Shown here piece by piece: positions 47,476 to 57,905 of a stretch of 64,000 nt of DNA. How positions within the stretch are numbered: the first letter of the stretch is position 1; every line of letters begins with the position of its first letter. A model generated the notes under the pieces. The model ran no database searches. It saw only the letters and a program-made list of their open reading frames with translations, and was not told where the DNA came from. Both the position numbers and the translations under genes were made by a program. Source of the stretch: Symsagittifera roscoffensis (taxonomy: Eukaryota; Xenacoelomorpha; Acoela; Convolutidae). The stretch is taken from positions 26,771,378 through 26,835,377 of the forward strand of contig NC_087071.1 in assembly GCF_963678635.1 (NCBI RefSeq), read 5' to 3'.

Positions 47476-49597
47476 TAGTCACTAATTTTGGAGGATGAAG
47501 AGTCAAGTACTTCAAAAGACATCAAAACAGTCGGATAACATAGACTCTAATAAAAAAAATTTTGACTTTTTGCGGCGAAATAATTGCTTAAAATATTTAA
47601 ACATTTCGTTTCATTTCAATTTATCAACATAAACTTGAAAAAAAAGACATATCAAATATTGGTCCAACGCAATATATTTTTTAAATTTAGCACACATGCA
47701 CAAAAGAAAAACTGAAAAATATTTTATATTTGTTGATCTGAAACTTCTTAATTTTTTTCAAAGTTTGTTTTTGTAGATAATGGGACAAGATTGAACTAGA
47801 AAAATAGACAATTAGATAACGGGTTATGTAAATGAAAGATGCCTGATGATCAAACTTGGCAATCAGGTGTTGAGGCAATGTGGAAATTATAGATAACATT
47901 TAAGTCAACCACGCCATGTCTACTAGACTGAAAAACGGAAAGTTTGGGACCTGTTTTTCTCATCTTTGTGAACATTTTTAAAATCAATTCTAAGACCATC
48001 TTAAAACTGAATGATGGTTTCAATGGTTTCAAAGTAGTACACCAACGGGGCTGACAAAAAAGGCTCGTCATACAATTCCATGCTATGGAAAAATGCTTGT
48101 CATTCAATTTCAAGATTAAAAACATTGTATAAAAATTGCATGATAAGCATTTTCATTACAATAGTATTGTACGAAAAGCAATTTTTTCAGACTATGTAAT
48201 TGTACGACAAGTATTTTTCCCCTTTACATTTTTTGTGTTTGTTTTTATATTGGTTTGGTTTTTTAAGAACCATGTAAAAAAAGAAACGACAACTGAAGTT
48301 AAATAAAGTTATAGAAGAGCTGAAGATATCGTGATTTTTTGAGTGTCTTGCTATGTATTTTTTTCTCTTATCACAAACACACACAGAATAGTATACCATG
48401 GATACCATTATACCAAAACTTTTGCAAGTTTTTAGATAAACAAAGACGAATTTTAACTTAGTTTCACCAAACGAATTGTTTTGCCTAGCAAAAAGTGTTG
48501 CTCCTTGTTGTATGTTCAGAACTCAATTTTAAGGTTTGTAAATTTATTTAATACCTAAAACTCGTTGAATTTTCCTTAAAAGAAATGAAGGGAGTGTGTG
48601 ATTATGTAAAAAATGTTGAATTGCTTAGTTGTTCAGAACTATAAACTTTGTTATTGAGTTCTGTATTGCAAAATGATAAGCATATAAAATGGAATTTTTT
48701 CCGTTTTAAATTAAAGCAAGTCTTGCTGAGAAACTAGTACTTGAAAGAAGAGTGTAGATTTGTTTTAGTTTTCCTTGTAAAAACGTTGGTAACCATCTTT
48801 AAACCCTATATACTTGATATTAAAGGCAGCATCTCAAAATTAGAAAAGTGAAGCACTTAAAGTTAAGATTTGATTGAAGTACAAACCGTAAACAGGACCA
48901 AATGGTGAGTTGAAAATTACGAGAACTTTTAGAACCCAAATTAGAGAACGAAACAAAAAATTCTAGCAAAGACTGTTTCTGTCTGTGTAATTATTTAGCA
49001 TGCCAAAACAAAAACAATGCCATATGAGATCAAGGGTAGCTAGTTTGCGTGCAAGTAGCACCGAATTTTCCTACCTTAGTCTTAAAACATTTTTCAAACT
49101 TAGCATTGTTGTTTTTCTGTGTGGTGTGATGAAAACATCTGAGCAAAAAAAAGAGTAAAAATGGTCAATTGGAAAACTGTTCTGTTAGTAAAGTGACAAG
49201 AAAAACCAAAAAGAAGATTTTGCAGAATTCTTTTAGGCATTTGAAAACATTTCCCCTCAAAATGGCACCAAAAACACTCAAACATCTAAACTTTCACGGC
49301 TTAAATTAAACATAAATAAGCTACTATAAGCTTGGACATTCACCTCGTTCCCTCGAAATAGCACAAAAAACAAAAATTTGAAACGGGGTTTTCTCAACAC
49401 TGAGGAAAATTTTTGCGGAAAATTTTTTTTGTCGGTCGAATCACGACTTAAAGAGCTTTAATAGATATATCACTCAATATTCAGTTCTAAAAAAACAGAA
49501 ACAAATTTGTTCTTCAATGCTAAGATGGCCGGAACAAAAAGACTGAGACCTTGAAAAATTCCACGACTCCGTTGCAAGAATTGTATATCAATAGAGG

Positions 49598-49897
49598 TAT
49601 ATTTAAAGCTATATTTAAAGTTGTCTTAGCTGATTATTTCTAAAACTTTCAACCTAATTATAAAGTTGTTATAATTGAAAAAGTTCCTAATTTATCTACT
49701 TTCAAAAATTTTGCTTTAGGAAGCCACTTCAAATCTGAGTTTTGCCGTTTTCAGTTGAATTTGAAAAAAATTCTATTACCATATAGTGATTCAAGTAGAT
49801 TCACAGGAACAATTAAACCGACTTTTTCCTTCCCAAAAATGTTTCAGTGTTCCTTGTGTTTTCACTTGCTTCAAATACTTAGTTTCTCCTGCTAAAG
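49598..49897. other. Spacer left of the decayed Polinton
   Basis: AT-rich. It holds no copy of the terminal repeat seen at 17.1, 44.5 and 63.1 kb, so the left end of this Polinton copy is missing or lies elsewhere. Confidence 0.45.
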
Positions 49898-50230
49898 ATG
49901 TCAAGGGAAATGGTGAGTTTATTTGACAAGCTAAAACTAGCTCTTACTTATTCAGCACAACCTGTTGCAGCCAATCTCGATCTGTTAGATGTCACCGCAA
50001 TCAAAAAACGTTTACCCAATTTATTGCTTTCTGCAACATCGTCTAACAAACAAACTTCACCAAATCAAAACGTCTGCAAAAAAGCTCCTGCCGTTGGGGG
50101 ACAGAAACGAATTGGTAATACAGGTACGCCTGCTGCATCATCAACATCAAACAAATCCGCAAGAACTTCGACTGCAGTTTCAAAAAAGAAACACACACGG
50201 AGAGCAGACATGTTCAAACAGATGAGATGA
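49898..50230 (+). CDS. Polinton small protein, 110 residues, unknown function
   Basis: Intact from ATG 49898. The N-terminal half looks folded (helical, FDKLKLALTYS and DVTAIKKRLPNLLL). The C-terminal half is low-complexity, rich in S, T, N, K and A, and ends with a basic cluster (KKKHTRRADMFKQMR). No family is recognised. It is the first gene of the block, and its TGA overlaps the ATG of the next gene (ATGA at 50227-50230), which supports it as a real member of the element. It could be a DNA-binding or scaffold protein, but that is only a guess from charge. Confidence 0.55.
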   Translation: MSREMVSLFDKLKLALTYSAQPVAANLDLLDVTAIKKRLPNLLLSATSSNKQTSPNQNVCKKAPAVGGQKRIGNTGTPAASSTSNKSARTSTAVSKKKHTRRADMFKQMR

Positions 50231-51476
50231 ATACAGAAATTAAGAAAAAATTTAAAAATTTGATTAATGGACCCCATTCTACTGCTTTTTTTGAAATAAT
50301 GGAAATTTTGACAAGTTGATATGGAAAAGTTGATGCAGATAATGATGTCTTATTTGTGAAATTTATTCTTGAGGAGAAAGTTAATTATAATTGGTACTTT
50401 TCATTGTTCGGTTTTTCTTATATTGAGTTCAGTAAATATGATTTCTACTTTCGATTTAAAACTCATTCATGAAATTTTTAAAGATATAAAAACACAGTAT
50501 CAAGATAAATCAGTTAGTTTTCAGTTTTTTTCAGCCACTTGTTTGTATTTGAATGTTGATATTAAATTGGATTTCATTTTGAAAAACAGACCATATGACA
50601 GTTTGATTGGAATAGACAATTCATCGCTCGACAAACGCTTGAAAAAACTCAAATTTTTCAAATTACATGCATTATTGCATAACTCAGCAGGTTATTTGCA
50701 AGAAAAAATTAATACCGGACATGGGTACACATATGTTTTGCCTTGTCCAATAAAAAGTTGTTATCTAGGTCACATGACAGGTGTTGCGTTTTACTTCTTT
50801 CTTAAAGCAATCAAACCAAGTTTGTTTCATTTGTTGCAATGTTAGTGCAACTTATGTTAACTCAAAGAAAGAAAACTAAAAATTGGTTTTTCAACCGTCC
50901 CATTAATTTAGATAATGAGGCATTTAAATTCGTTAAGAAACCTTTCATAATCAAGGAACTAACTGTTTGCTCTGCTAATACAATTGATACAATTCAGTTT
51001 CTGCCACCAGTTCCATTCAATACTTTATCGAAAGAAGAGAAAAAAGCTTACAATTGGGTATCTAAAATTCTGCATGGTCTTCGTTGGGACAAAGGTGAGT
51101 ACCCTTAGTTTTATTTGGATCAAATTTGTGACAGAATTCTTTTGAGAAAATCAAACTCCCAATTTTTTGCTAAAATTACGCAAGAATTGTTTTTATTAGC
51201 TGGTTATTTGAAGCTACCCGTGACCAATTTGGAAGATATTGGCTGCACAAAGATTGAACAGTTATTGGGTCAAGAAAAAATTTTTTGCAAACGACATTCT
51301 CTTTTACTTCCCTCGCATCAATTATTGAAGCAATGTGCCCGTATAAATTCCAAAGTTTTTTTTCGATTGGTTACAAAATGAACTGTCCAATAATGCAAAC
51401 AACCTTGTCTCCAAATTTGGTGGTTTACGCTTCGATCACCAATCAGAGTCCTGAAAACAATTTAACACCAAGAATT
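50227..51476 (+). pseudogene. Conserved-looking Polinton protein of unknown function, frameshifted
   Basis: Starts at ATG 50227 inside the ATGA overlap. One frame covers 50227-50472 with a TGA at about 50318. The reading then moves to the frame of 50369-50845, next to that of 50839-51381 (crossing a TAG at 51106-51108), and finally ends FFDWLQNELSNNA... with a TGA near 51474. Recognisable segments include TLSKEEKKAYNWVSKILHGL and a C-terminal IGCTKIEQL...FCKRHS with possible metal ligands (Cys, Cys, His). The total of about 410 codons is one large gene. I associate this C-terminal Cys/His region with an uncharacterised protein common in Polintons, but I cannot name a function. Confidence 0.6.
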
Positions 51477-51920
51477 ATAGTTACTCTTTTGCGGACAGGC
51501 ATATTAGATTGTCAAGGAAAACCTCTCCTGCAAAAAATCGAGCAAATTACACTGAACGATATCGAAATCGATAATTTACGGAAATTTTTTACAGTTCTTG
51601 ACTACTTTCATCTGTACAAGGTCCAGACTCCAGAATTTCGACAGTCAATTCAGTTGTTCAATCTCAACCTGGTTAAGCTGCAACCTCACCTGGCAGAGAG
51701 AAGATAAATCCATTTGCATGACCTGAAAGAATTAGTTGAAACTGATAACGTTGAGGAAATACAATTAATTCAAGCCACTCTCAGATCTCCTGCTCATTTC
51801 GCTGGAAAATTCAAATCTAATTGTTGCAATGACAAGTCCACAAAATATGAATTCTTTTTCATTAAACGAGGAGTGGAGTTGATTTGCCTGTTGAACCGAA
51901 ATAAAAAAGCACATGTGTAA
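51393..51920 (+). pseudogene. Unknown Polinton protein interrupted by one in-frame TAA
   Basis: From ATG 51393 the frame runs through IVTLLRTGILDCQGKPLL and KVQTPEFRQSIQLFNLNLV to a TAA at 51705-51707. It stays open in the same frame to 51920, through ELVETDNVEEIQLIQATL and YEFFFIKRGVELICLLN. The same composition on both sides and the absence of a frame change indicate one gene of about 175 codons with a single nonsense mutation. Its start overlaps the end of the preceding gene by about 80 bases. No family is recognised. Confidence 0.5.
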
Positions 51921-52008
51921 CAACAACTTTTGTGAATAACAATAAAAAAATTTTTTGATTGTTTTCATTTTCATTTGATCTTGTGAGATGACTAGTTGAT
52001 AACGTGTC

Positions 52009-52389
52009 GTGTTTGAAATTTCAAAATTTCAAAAAAAGTTTTCGCCAAAAGACCTGGTAAATACACAAAATGTGAATTTAACAGGTGAGAATTTACCAAA
52101 AGAGTTATTGGACAAAATCAGTACCGGAAACGTAGAAAAAAATGTTCGAATATTTCTGAAAGACAAAACCATAGCAAGTTATATAATAAAAGACAAACCA
52201 AACGGCAATAGGTCAGAGAGAAAAGAAGGCGATTGGTATACAGTTTTAATTAGCAACCTTGATACAAATAAGAAAAAAAGTATTCTAGTAAACATGGAAA
52301 ATGATGAAACCACTGTCGACAACAATGATTGCGACTTTGTGGACATTGGTGGTGTCGAACAGTCGTTATCCCACAAAAACAGATCTTGA
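52009..52389 (+). CDS. Hypothetical protein between unknown gene and ATPase
   Basis: 126 open codons ending in VDIGGVEQSLSHKNRS. The translation starts from a non-ATG codon at 52009 (TTG), so the real start is uncertain. The protein is polar and charged, with no membrane segment and no motif I recognise. It lies just upstream of the ATPase and could be its N-terminal extension in another frame, since open frame continues in the next phase at 52301-52528 (KTDLENFVTLFLIRLQKL). Confidence 0.4.
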   Translation: MFEISKFQKKFSPKDLVNTQNVNLTGENLPKELLDKISTGNVEKNVRIFLKDKTIASYIIKDKPNGNRSERKEGDWYTVLISNLDTNKKKSILVNMENDETTVDNNDCDFVDIGGVEQSLSHKNRS

Positions 52390-52531
52390 AAATTTTGTAA
52401 CTCTGTTTCTCATCCGTCTGCAGAAGTTGTCTCTTTCACACAAGTCTGTTTTGTTTTTCATTTTGCCATCTTTATCGGTTTCAAAATTGTCTTTTTACAA
52501 CCTTAGTTGTGACGAGACTGCCATTTAGCCT

Positions 52532-53228
52532 CAATACTAACCAGTGCAGTTGATTACATGTTACCCAATTCCAAGTTATAAGATCGTTTCAACAAAAAAT
52601 TGTCTGTTTATGTCCGTTTCAGGTCCTTCGGGAACTGGCCAAACTGATTTACTTTTTCAAACCATTCTCAGAGGTGCATTCTATCTATCGTATAACAAGT
52701 TATTTTTTTTAATCTTCACGATCAACCCGAATATCGTTCATTTGCTTCTCACAACAAATTTGATATTGAATTTATAAAATTGTCCAGCTTTGAATTTTTC
52801 AATAACTTACGGGGTTGTATGATTGTCTTTGATGACACCTGTGAAGAAATTTTTGCAGAAACAAATTTTGTTAAATTAGCTACAGCAGGCCGAAATAAAA
52901 ATGTTCATGTTATTTATGTCAAGCACATTTATTTCAGCAAAGTAAGCAATCACGTACAACAGATTTGAATACAACTCACTTAATTTTGTTCAAATCACCT
53001 CAAGACATTCAACAAACTGATTGTTCAGGCAGACAATTGACTAATGCGAATCTCCTCGGTCATGCGTATCAGTTGGCAACGAAAAAAAATTTCGGTCATC
53101 TGTTGATAGACTTGGATCCCAAAACTTCAGAATGTCTTTGTTGTTCGTCAAAGGAAATTCCACCATCGCCAACCATTTTCTATTTACCATCCTCAAAAGC
53201 AGTTATCACATCTCTTGAAAATGAATGA
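52532..53228 (+). pseudogene. Polinton genome-packaging ATPase (FtsK/HerA-A32 type), broken
   Basis: Three frames in sequence. First, a P-loop at 52622-52645 reads GPSGTGQT: the lysine of Walker A (GxxGxGK[ST]) is glutamine. Second, 52780-52968 has the Walker B strand MIVFDDTCEE followed by LATAGRNKNVHVIYVKH, the usual arginine/histidine-rich helix after it. Third, 52965-53228 has LILFKSPQDIQQTDCSGRQL and HLLIDLDPKTSE, and ends near YLPSSKAV. This order is characteristic of viral packaging ATPases of the A32/HerA class, which drive DNA into preformed capsids. At least two frameshifts plus the P-loop change make it inactive. The next gene's ATG (53221) overlaps its end. Confidence 0.85.
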
Positions 53229-53482
53229 GAAAGAATTATGTATACTAAAGCAAATGCTCAATAGTCACCCTTGTAGATCAATTTTGACAAGAGCTGATTC
53301 AAATTTTATTAGATTTCTGTGCGATTGTTTTGTGAATGTTTTTCTGGGACATATTACAGCTAACAAAAATTTTTATCGAGAGTAAGAAAACACCATTTGA
53401 AAAAGATGTTGACCCTAAGTTTAGTATCCGAGAAAAACTTAAAGTTTTGGCAAATAATATTTCACTGGTTAAATCAATCTGA
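53221..53482 (+). pseudogene. Small Polinton protein, frameshifted
   Basis: ATG 53221 lies within the last codons of the ATPase (ATGAATGA). The frame reads CILKQMLNSHPCRSIL and ADSNFIRFLCDCFVNVF, stopping at 53383-53385. In the next frame FEKDVDPKFSIREKLKVLA continues to about 53482. The helix-rich, cysteine-containing layout resembles a small conserved protein that sits after the ATPase in many Polintons. Its function is unknown. Confidence 0.5.
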
Positions 53483-53495
53483 GAATCGTGTTATA

Positions 53496-54295
53496 TTTAC
53501 CTGAAAAACTAGAACCTTAGGCATCTATGCTGAAGAATTCATCACCATTCCTCAAAAAACATATGCTCCAGATGAAAAAACTGCACCACAACCTCAAATC
53601 CTTCATAAGACATTAATTAATGACAAAAAATCTCAACTCAGTTACATACAGCGATTTCGAGAACAAAATACCAGCCGTGACTCTCTACCACCATTAAGCC
53701 CAACATATCCTATTCTTTTAACCTCTAGTATTGTAGTACCAAATTGTCGAACAAGAAATGTATCTGCACTTACTAATTTCAGTGGTGATGGTGATGATGA
53801 AACAGAAAAAATGTTGAATCATACAATTCTCTGCAGCAAACAAGTTCAAAAAAATAGAAAAAAAAACAATTAAAAAAGTAATGGAAAAACTGCTGAAGTG
53901 TTTCGAAAGGTTATGGAATCCATTCAAGATCTATTGAAAGCTAATAGATTGGAAAGGGCAAACATAGTGCTAAAGCAGTTGTTCAAAGTTGAATCCTTGA
54001 CTTTAGACGTTGAGGGATTTGTTTTAATTCAAGAAAAACCAACACTCGTTAAATTTGAATCTGTACGATACACAGCCAAACACAAAAAAAACTTGAGGAT
54101 GTTTTTTATCCACAAACTTTGAAAGAACTTAATGTTGGTCCTAGTTTAGTGTCCAACACGTATGCCAAAGAGATTCTCCGCTCGCTTAAGAGCGAAGCAG
54201 CTAAGCCCTCAACTTCTTCCTTCTTCGTCTCCGTTAACCCGATAACTGAGGAATCGAAGATATTAAAACCCTCCTCTTCGAGAAGACTCGATTGA
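53496..54295 (+). pseudogene. Polinton protein of unknown function, one TAA and one frameshift
   Basis: Open frame from about 53496 (YAEEFITIPQKTYAP) to a TAA at 53871-53873. It continues in the same frame (VFRKVMESIQDLLKANRL) to about 54090, then shifts to a frame ending SSSRRLD at 54293-54295. The middle is rich in P, S, T and D, the later part is helical and charged, and the end is basic. About 265 codons in all. It occupies the place of a structural or DNA-associated protein gene between ATPase and integrase. No domain recognised. A minus-strand open frame here (54106-54321) is its shadow. Confidence 0.5.
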
Positions 54296-54336
54296 CAAGT
54301 CTCAAACCCAGAACCAAGCAATCCGAAAAAAGAAAA

Positions 54337-55387
54337 ACCCAGAAAAAAGAATTTTTCCCACCAACGACGACAATGACGACGATGATAAAACTATGAAAGC
54401 AGTAAATAATCATTTGCGACGTAAGCAAAAGAATGGAAGTCCTACTATCAGTGAAAAAGAGAAACTCAAAATACTCTACACGAAAGTTCCAGCTGCATTT
54501 GGTAGCGTTTAAAATTTAACAAATGCTAGTCATTTCTCACCAAAAAACAATTTAAAATTTTATTGAGATCTCAATTATCACATCAAAGTATGGACTGTTT
54601 CGTAAAACATATCCTCAGCTAAAAGTGATTGTTAACGATATCAACGAAATTTTGGTTCTTGACTTGGCTTATGTTGATAAATTGGCTAAATATAACCGAG
54701 TGGTACAATTTTTGTTAGTTGCTGCCAATTTTCTCTCTCGCTACCTACGAGTGGAACCCCTGAAGACCAACTATGCTAAAAAAACAGCCAAAGCTTTCAC
54801 AAAAATGATCAAAACAAAACAATAAAAAAAAATTGGGATGACAAAGGCACCGAGTTTAAAGGAGAGTTCGAAAAAATATTTACTAAACGAGAAATCATCA
54901 AATACAAAACTTACAGTCAAAAAAAATCAGCGTTTGCCGGAAGAAACTTTCGATCGCTGAAAAGTATTATCTAAAAGTACTTGGAGTTTGAATAGACCTA
55001 CAGTTATATCGAAAACTTGCAGAGTTTTGTTCAAACAATTAACTCACGCGTTAATAGAATAACAAAATTGGCTCCGAACAAGGTCACAAGAAAGCATGTA
55101 CCTGCTTTAGTTTCCTTAATTGCAAACAGTTCCTCAAAGTTGGTACAGAAACCAAAATTTTATGTTGGTGACTATGGGCGAATAGCAGCGAAAATTGACT
55201 TCCTTTTAGAAAAGATTACAAGCAGATTTATCGATACGAAGTTTTTGAAATAGTTGCCATTCCTACTGTAAACCGTCTAAGATACAGTCTCATTGATGCG
55301 GAGAAGGAAGAAATCAGCGGAAATTTTTTTGATAAAGAACTTGTTTTAAATGGAAACAAAGCTGATTATAACGAAAATGGTCAGTGA
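54337..55387 (+). pseudogene. Polinton integrase (rve/DDE family), catalytic Glu lost
   Basis: N-terminal part from about 54337 with an acidic run and LYTKVPAAFGSV, then a TAA. The core at 54625-54825 holds ILVLDLAYVDKLAKY (first Asp) and LLVAANFLSRYLRVEPLK. After a frameshift, DDKGTEFKGEFEK brings the second Asp (54840-54842). AFAGRNFRSLKS follows, where the catalytic Glu position is Gly (GGA at 54939-54941). The C-terminal part (KPKFYVGDYGRIA, chromodomain-free, SH3-like) ends after another frameshift with RYEVFEIVAIPTVNRL... and TGA at 55385-55387. The family inserts Polinton DNA with short target duplications. Two further stops (TAA, TAG) lie between. The penton start overlaps its end by 11 bases. 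Confidence 0.88.
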
Positions 55388-56213
55388 TGAGTTTTCTGTA
55401 CATTTGATTTCAACAGCATCAGTGGATTATTTCCCAGACAACACTTTGGCCAGTTTTAGAAATTTTTGTAAAGAAGAAAAAGCTTTAGACGGAAATTGGA
55501 GAGTTGCTCTCTCAGAAACAATTTTCCCAACGAAATTAAAAAGCGTTACCGATGAAGAATTTACGTACTTCAGAGCATCCGAAAAAGTATCCAGTAAATC
55601 CAATGCTGGCAATCGGAATACAATTTCCAGACCTTTCTATGGCAAAAATTTTTTTATCAAATCAGGAGAGTACACTTTTATAAAACAACTGATTGATGAG
55701 ATGAAAACAAAATTCATTTCGATGCAAGTCCGCAAGAAATCACGGATAGCATGACCATTTGGATGAACACAAATGAAGGAATCTCATCCCCAAGTCCCCA
55801 ATTACCCATTCTATTAGGGTAGAATGCAAAGCTTGATGAGAACGGTGAATATCACATTGGATACAAAATGATACCCTCATTCAATGCATCCTATTAGGGA
55901 AACGAACTGTACGAATATAAATTCCCAAATGACTTATCAAGTGGGACAAGTCTAATTTTTGTCTATATTGACATTATTCAATACCAAACTGTTGGAGATG
56001 CAGAGGCCCCACTGATACGCGTCATTGATTCAAATAGACGCATCAAAAACGGTAGTGCCGCCAGCATTGAACCTAATCATCGAAAAAACTTCACTGATTT
56101 AGACTGCAAAAAAAATATTCAATTCATCTGTACAATCAATATCAGTATAGTTGCGCACAAAAACTGGAAGACTAGTACCCTTTACAGGAACTGGTAAAAT
56201 TCAAGCGCTTTGA
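55377..56213 (+). pseudogene. Polinton penton-like minor capsid protein, broken
   Basis: Starts at ATG 55377 (MVSDEFSVHLISTASVDYFP), preferred over ATG 55350 because of the typical short N-terminus and the overlap with the integrase stop. The first frame is open to 55754 (NFCKEEKALDGNWRVALSE, ISRPFYG). After a frameshift a second frame runs from about 55722 to 56177 with two TAG codons and contains FVYIDIIQYQTVGDAEAPLI and RVIDSNRRIKNGS. The last residues (LVPFTGTGKIQAL) are in a third frame, ending with TGA at 56211-56213. The family has a single jelly roll and forms capsid vertices in these virus-like elements. About 275 codons in total. Confidence 0.82.
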
Positions 56214-56223
56214 TTGAAAACCA

Positions 56224-56634
56224 ATGGAACAGTATTCTGCAAAGCAAGCTTCACTTCCTCGTTTCTCTGGACACTGCCGACAACGCGGCAGTGGATTTGC
56301 CGTTTTGGCAGCTAGTATTGGTCGTGTTGCTATACCGTTTGCACGACGGGTTGTTCTACCGGCTGCAAAAAAACTGGACAGAGAACTTTTGATGAGTACA
56401 GCGCCAGAACTGATTGATGTCGCTATGAAAAAAAAGTCTCCTAAACAAGCATTGAAAAACACTATCACAAAAACGGCAAGAAAACCTCTCGTTGGTGGTA
56501 GACGTCGTCGAAAGAAACCAATGAATGGATTACGAAGAAGAAGGTCAATAGGGGCTCGAAAAGAAAAACAACCATTCGAAGAAAAATCAGACCACAAGAA
56601 CTCGAGCAGATTTTTTCTCAAACATAAAAAATGA
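56224..56634 (+). CDS. Small basic Polinton virion protein, intact, 136 residues
   Basis: Uninterrupted from ATG 56224 to TGA 56632-56634. The N-terminal half has a glycine/alanine-rich apolar helix region (GFAVLAASIGRVAIPFARR, then LPAAKKLDRELL and APELIDVAMKKKSPKQAL). The C-terminal half is highly basic (RRRRKKP, RRRRS, KHKK). Proteins of this type precede the major capsid gene in Polintons. They resemble adenoviral core or minor capsid proteins in charge and layout, and probably bind DNA or membranes inside the particle. Its stop overlaps the ATG of the major capsid gene. It is one of the few undamaged genes of this copy. Confidence 0.75.
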   Translation: MEQYSAKQASLPRFSGHCRQRGSGFAVLAASIGRVAIPFARRVVLPAAKKLDRELLMSTAPELIDVAMKKKSPKQALKNTITKTARKPLVGGRRRRKKPMNGLRRRRSIGARKEKQPFEEKSDHKNSSRFFLKHKK

Positions 56635-57871
56635 TCGCTAATTTGTTACCCAATGAAACTACCCTTAACTCTCTGGTTTGTTTGAAAAACAACCCCTTTT
56701 GATTACTTTCGAAAACGCTTTCGATCAGTAAATTGGACATGTCTATTCAACTACTGGACCAATGCTTGAATTTGAAATCACCGGTGATCGTAAAAGTTTT
56801 GTTGACCTGTAAAAAATCTATTTGGAAATACGATGCAAAGTAACGCAATCAAATGGAGCTGATCTACGATACGACAACACTGATCCTACTGTGTCTGATT
56901 CGCCGTTCCTCGTTAAAAACTCCCGGTATTCCCTTTTTTCTGACTATACCCTCTGTGCTAGTGGACTCGAAATCTCAAATGCCAATATCAATTTTGCGCA
57001 TAAAAACTTTATTGGAACAGAATTTTCTAACATCAAAGAAGCCAAGGACTCATGGCTTAAGTGTCAGGGATATCGTTTTGAAATTAATCCCGTTGCAATA
57101 GATGCAGCTGGTTTCACATCTCAACGAGAACTGGTCCGCGAATCGAGGGAAATTTGGTTTTATGGACCCGCTGAATTTGACTTTTTCACATGTGACAAGC
57201 ATTTGTTGAGCGATGTTACCCTCAGATTTTCCTACAGACGTTCTCACGAAGACTTTCTCATTATATCTGAAGATGCTGCCAAGCATTACAAGCTGCAAAT
57301 ACTCGAAGCGAACCTATATGTTGGAAAAATGACTGTGACCGACCATGTGCTCTCTGCCATTGAATCAACTTTGTTCAAAACTCCTGCGAAGTACCCATAT
57401 CAAAAAAAAACTACAAAACCTTTCTTGCAACAGCTGGTCAGCGCAGCTGGCAACAGAAAGATGTTTTTGCTCGTGAACCGGTGGGACAATTCATAATAGA
57501 ATTGACCACAAATTATGCATTTATAGGAACAAACAGAACAAATCCTTTTCATTAGCAAACGTTTGGATTAGAACAGGTTACCTTGAGACGGAACGGAATC
57601 ATAAATGTCTCTTCTTCAACAAACTATAAGCGCTGGGTTTGTTGCACTGCGGGCTAGGAATCACTCTGGATAACTACCAACAGCACTTTATTATGTGTTT
57701 CGTCTCACTAGCACACAGCAGGCAGCTCATGATTTCTTGCATCCAGAACTTACTAGCTGCTCAGTTTCACTCGAAGTTCAATTCTCAAACCTTTTGACAG
57801 CAAACCTGGAAATTTTTTTGTTTGGGGTATACGCTCATCGAATGTATTTATTACATCTGACCGTAAAGTAA
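56631..57871 (+). pseudogene. Polinton major capsid protein (double jelly roll), broken
   Basis: Starts at ATG 56631 (MIANLLPNETTLNSL). A frameshift near 56695 leads to a frame with STTGPMLEFEITGDRKSF, a TAA, then the long open stretch 56822-57496. That stretch includes ALSDYT-type LFSDYTLCASGLEIS, WLKCQGYRFE, EIWFYGPAEFDFFTCDKHLL and LQILEANLYVGKMTVTDHVL. Another frameshift near 57440 gives DVFAREPVGQFIIELTTNYAF, with a TAG at about 57554. A last one near 57690 gives DFLHPELTSCSVSLEVQFS, ending with TAA at 57869-57871. This matches the F54H12.2-like family of Polinton major capsid proteins in order and motifs. At about 410 codons it is near the expected length. Confidence 0.85.
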
Positions 57872-57905
57872 CAAAGAACGTCCTACCAATTTCGACCGTC
57901 TAGAA

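Larger units (their letters stand above)
46913..49597. repeat. Long direct duplication, copy 2
   Basis: Second copy of 36550-39886, shorter because it lacks the segments at 38312-38702 and about 38935-39180 of copy 1. It ends about 300 bases before the first gene of the decayed Polinton. Confidence 0.88.

Noticed and set aside
56172-56621. 149-codon minus-strand open frame
   Set aside because: Antisense to the basic virion protein, whose arginine and lysine codons keep the other strand open.
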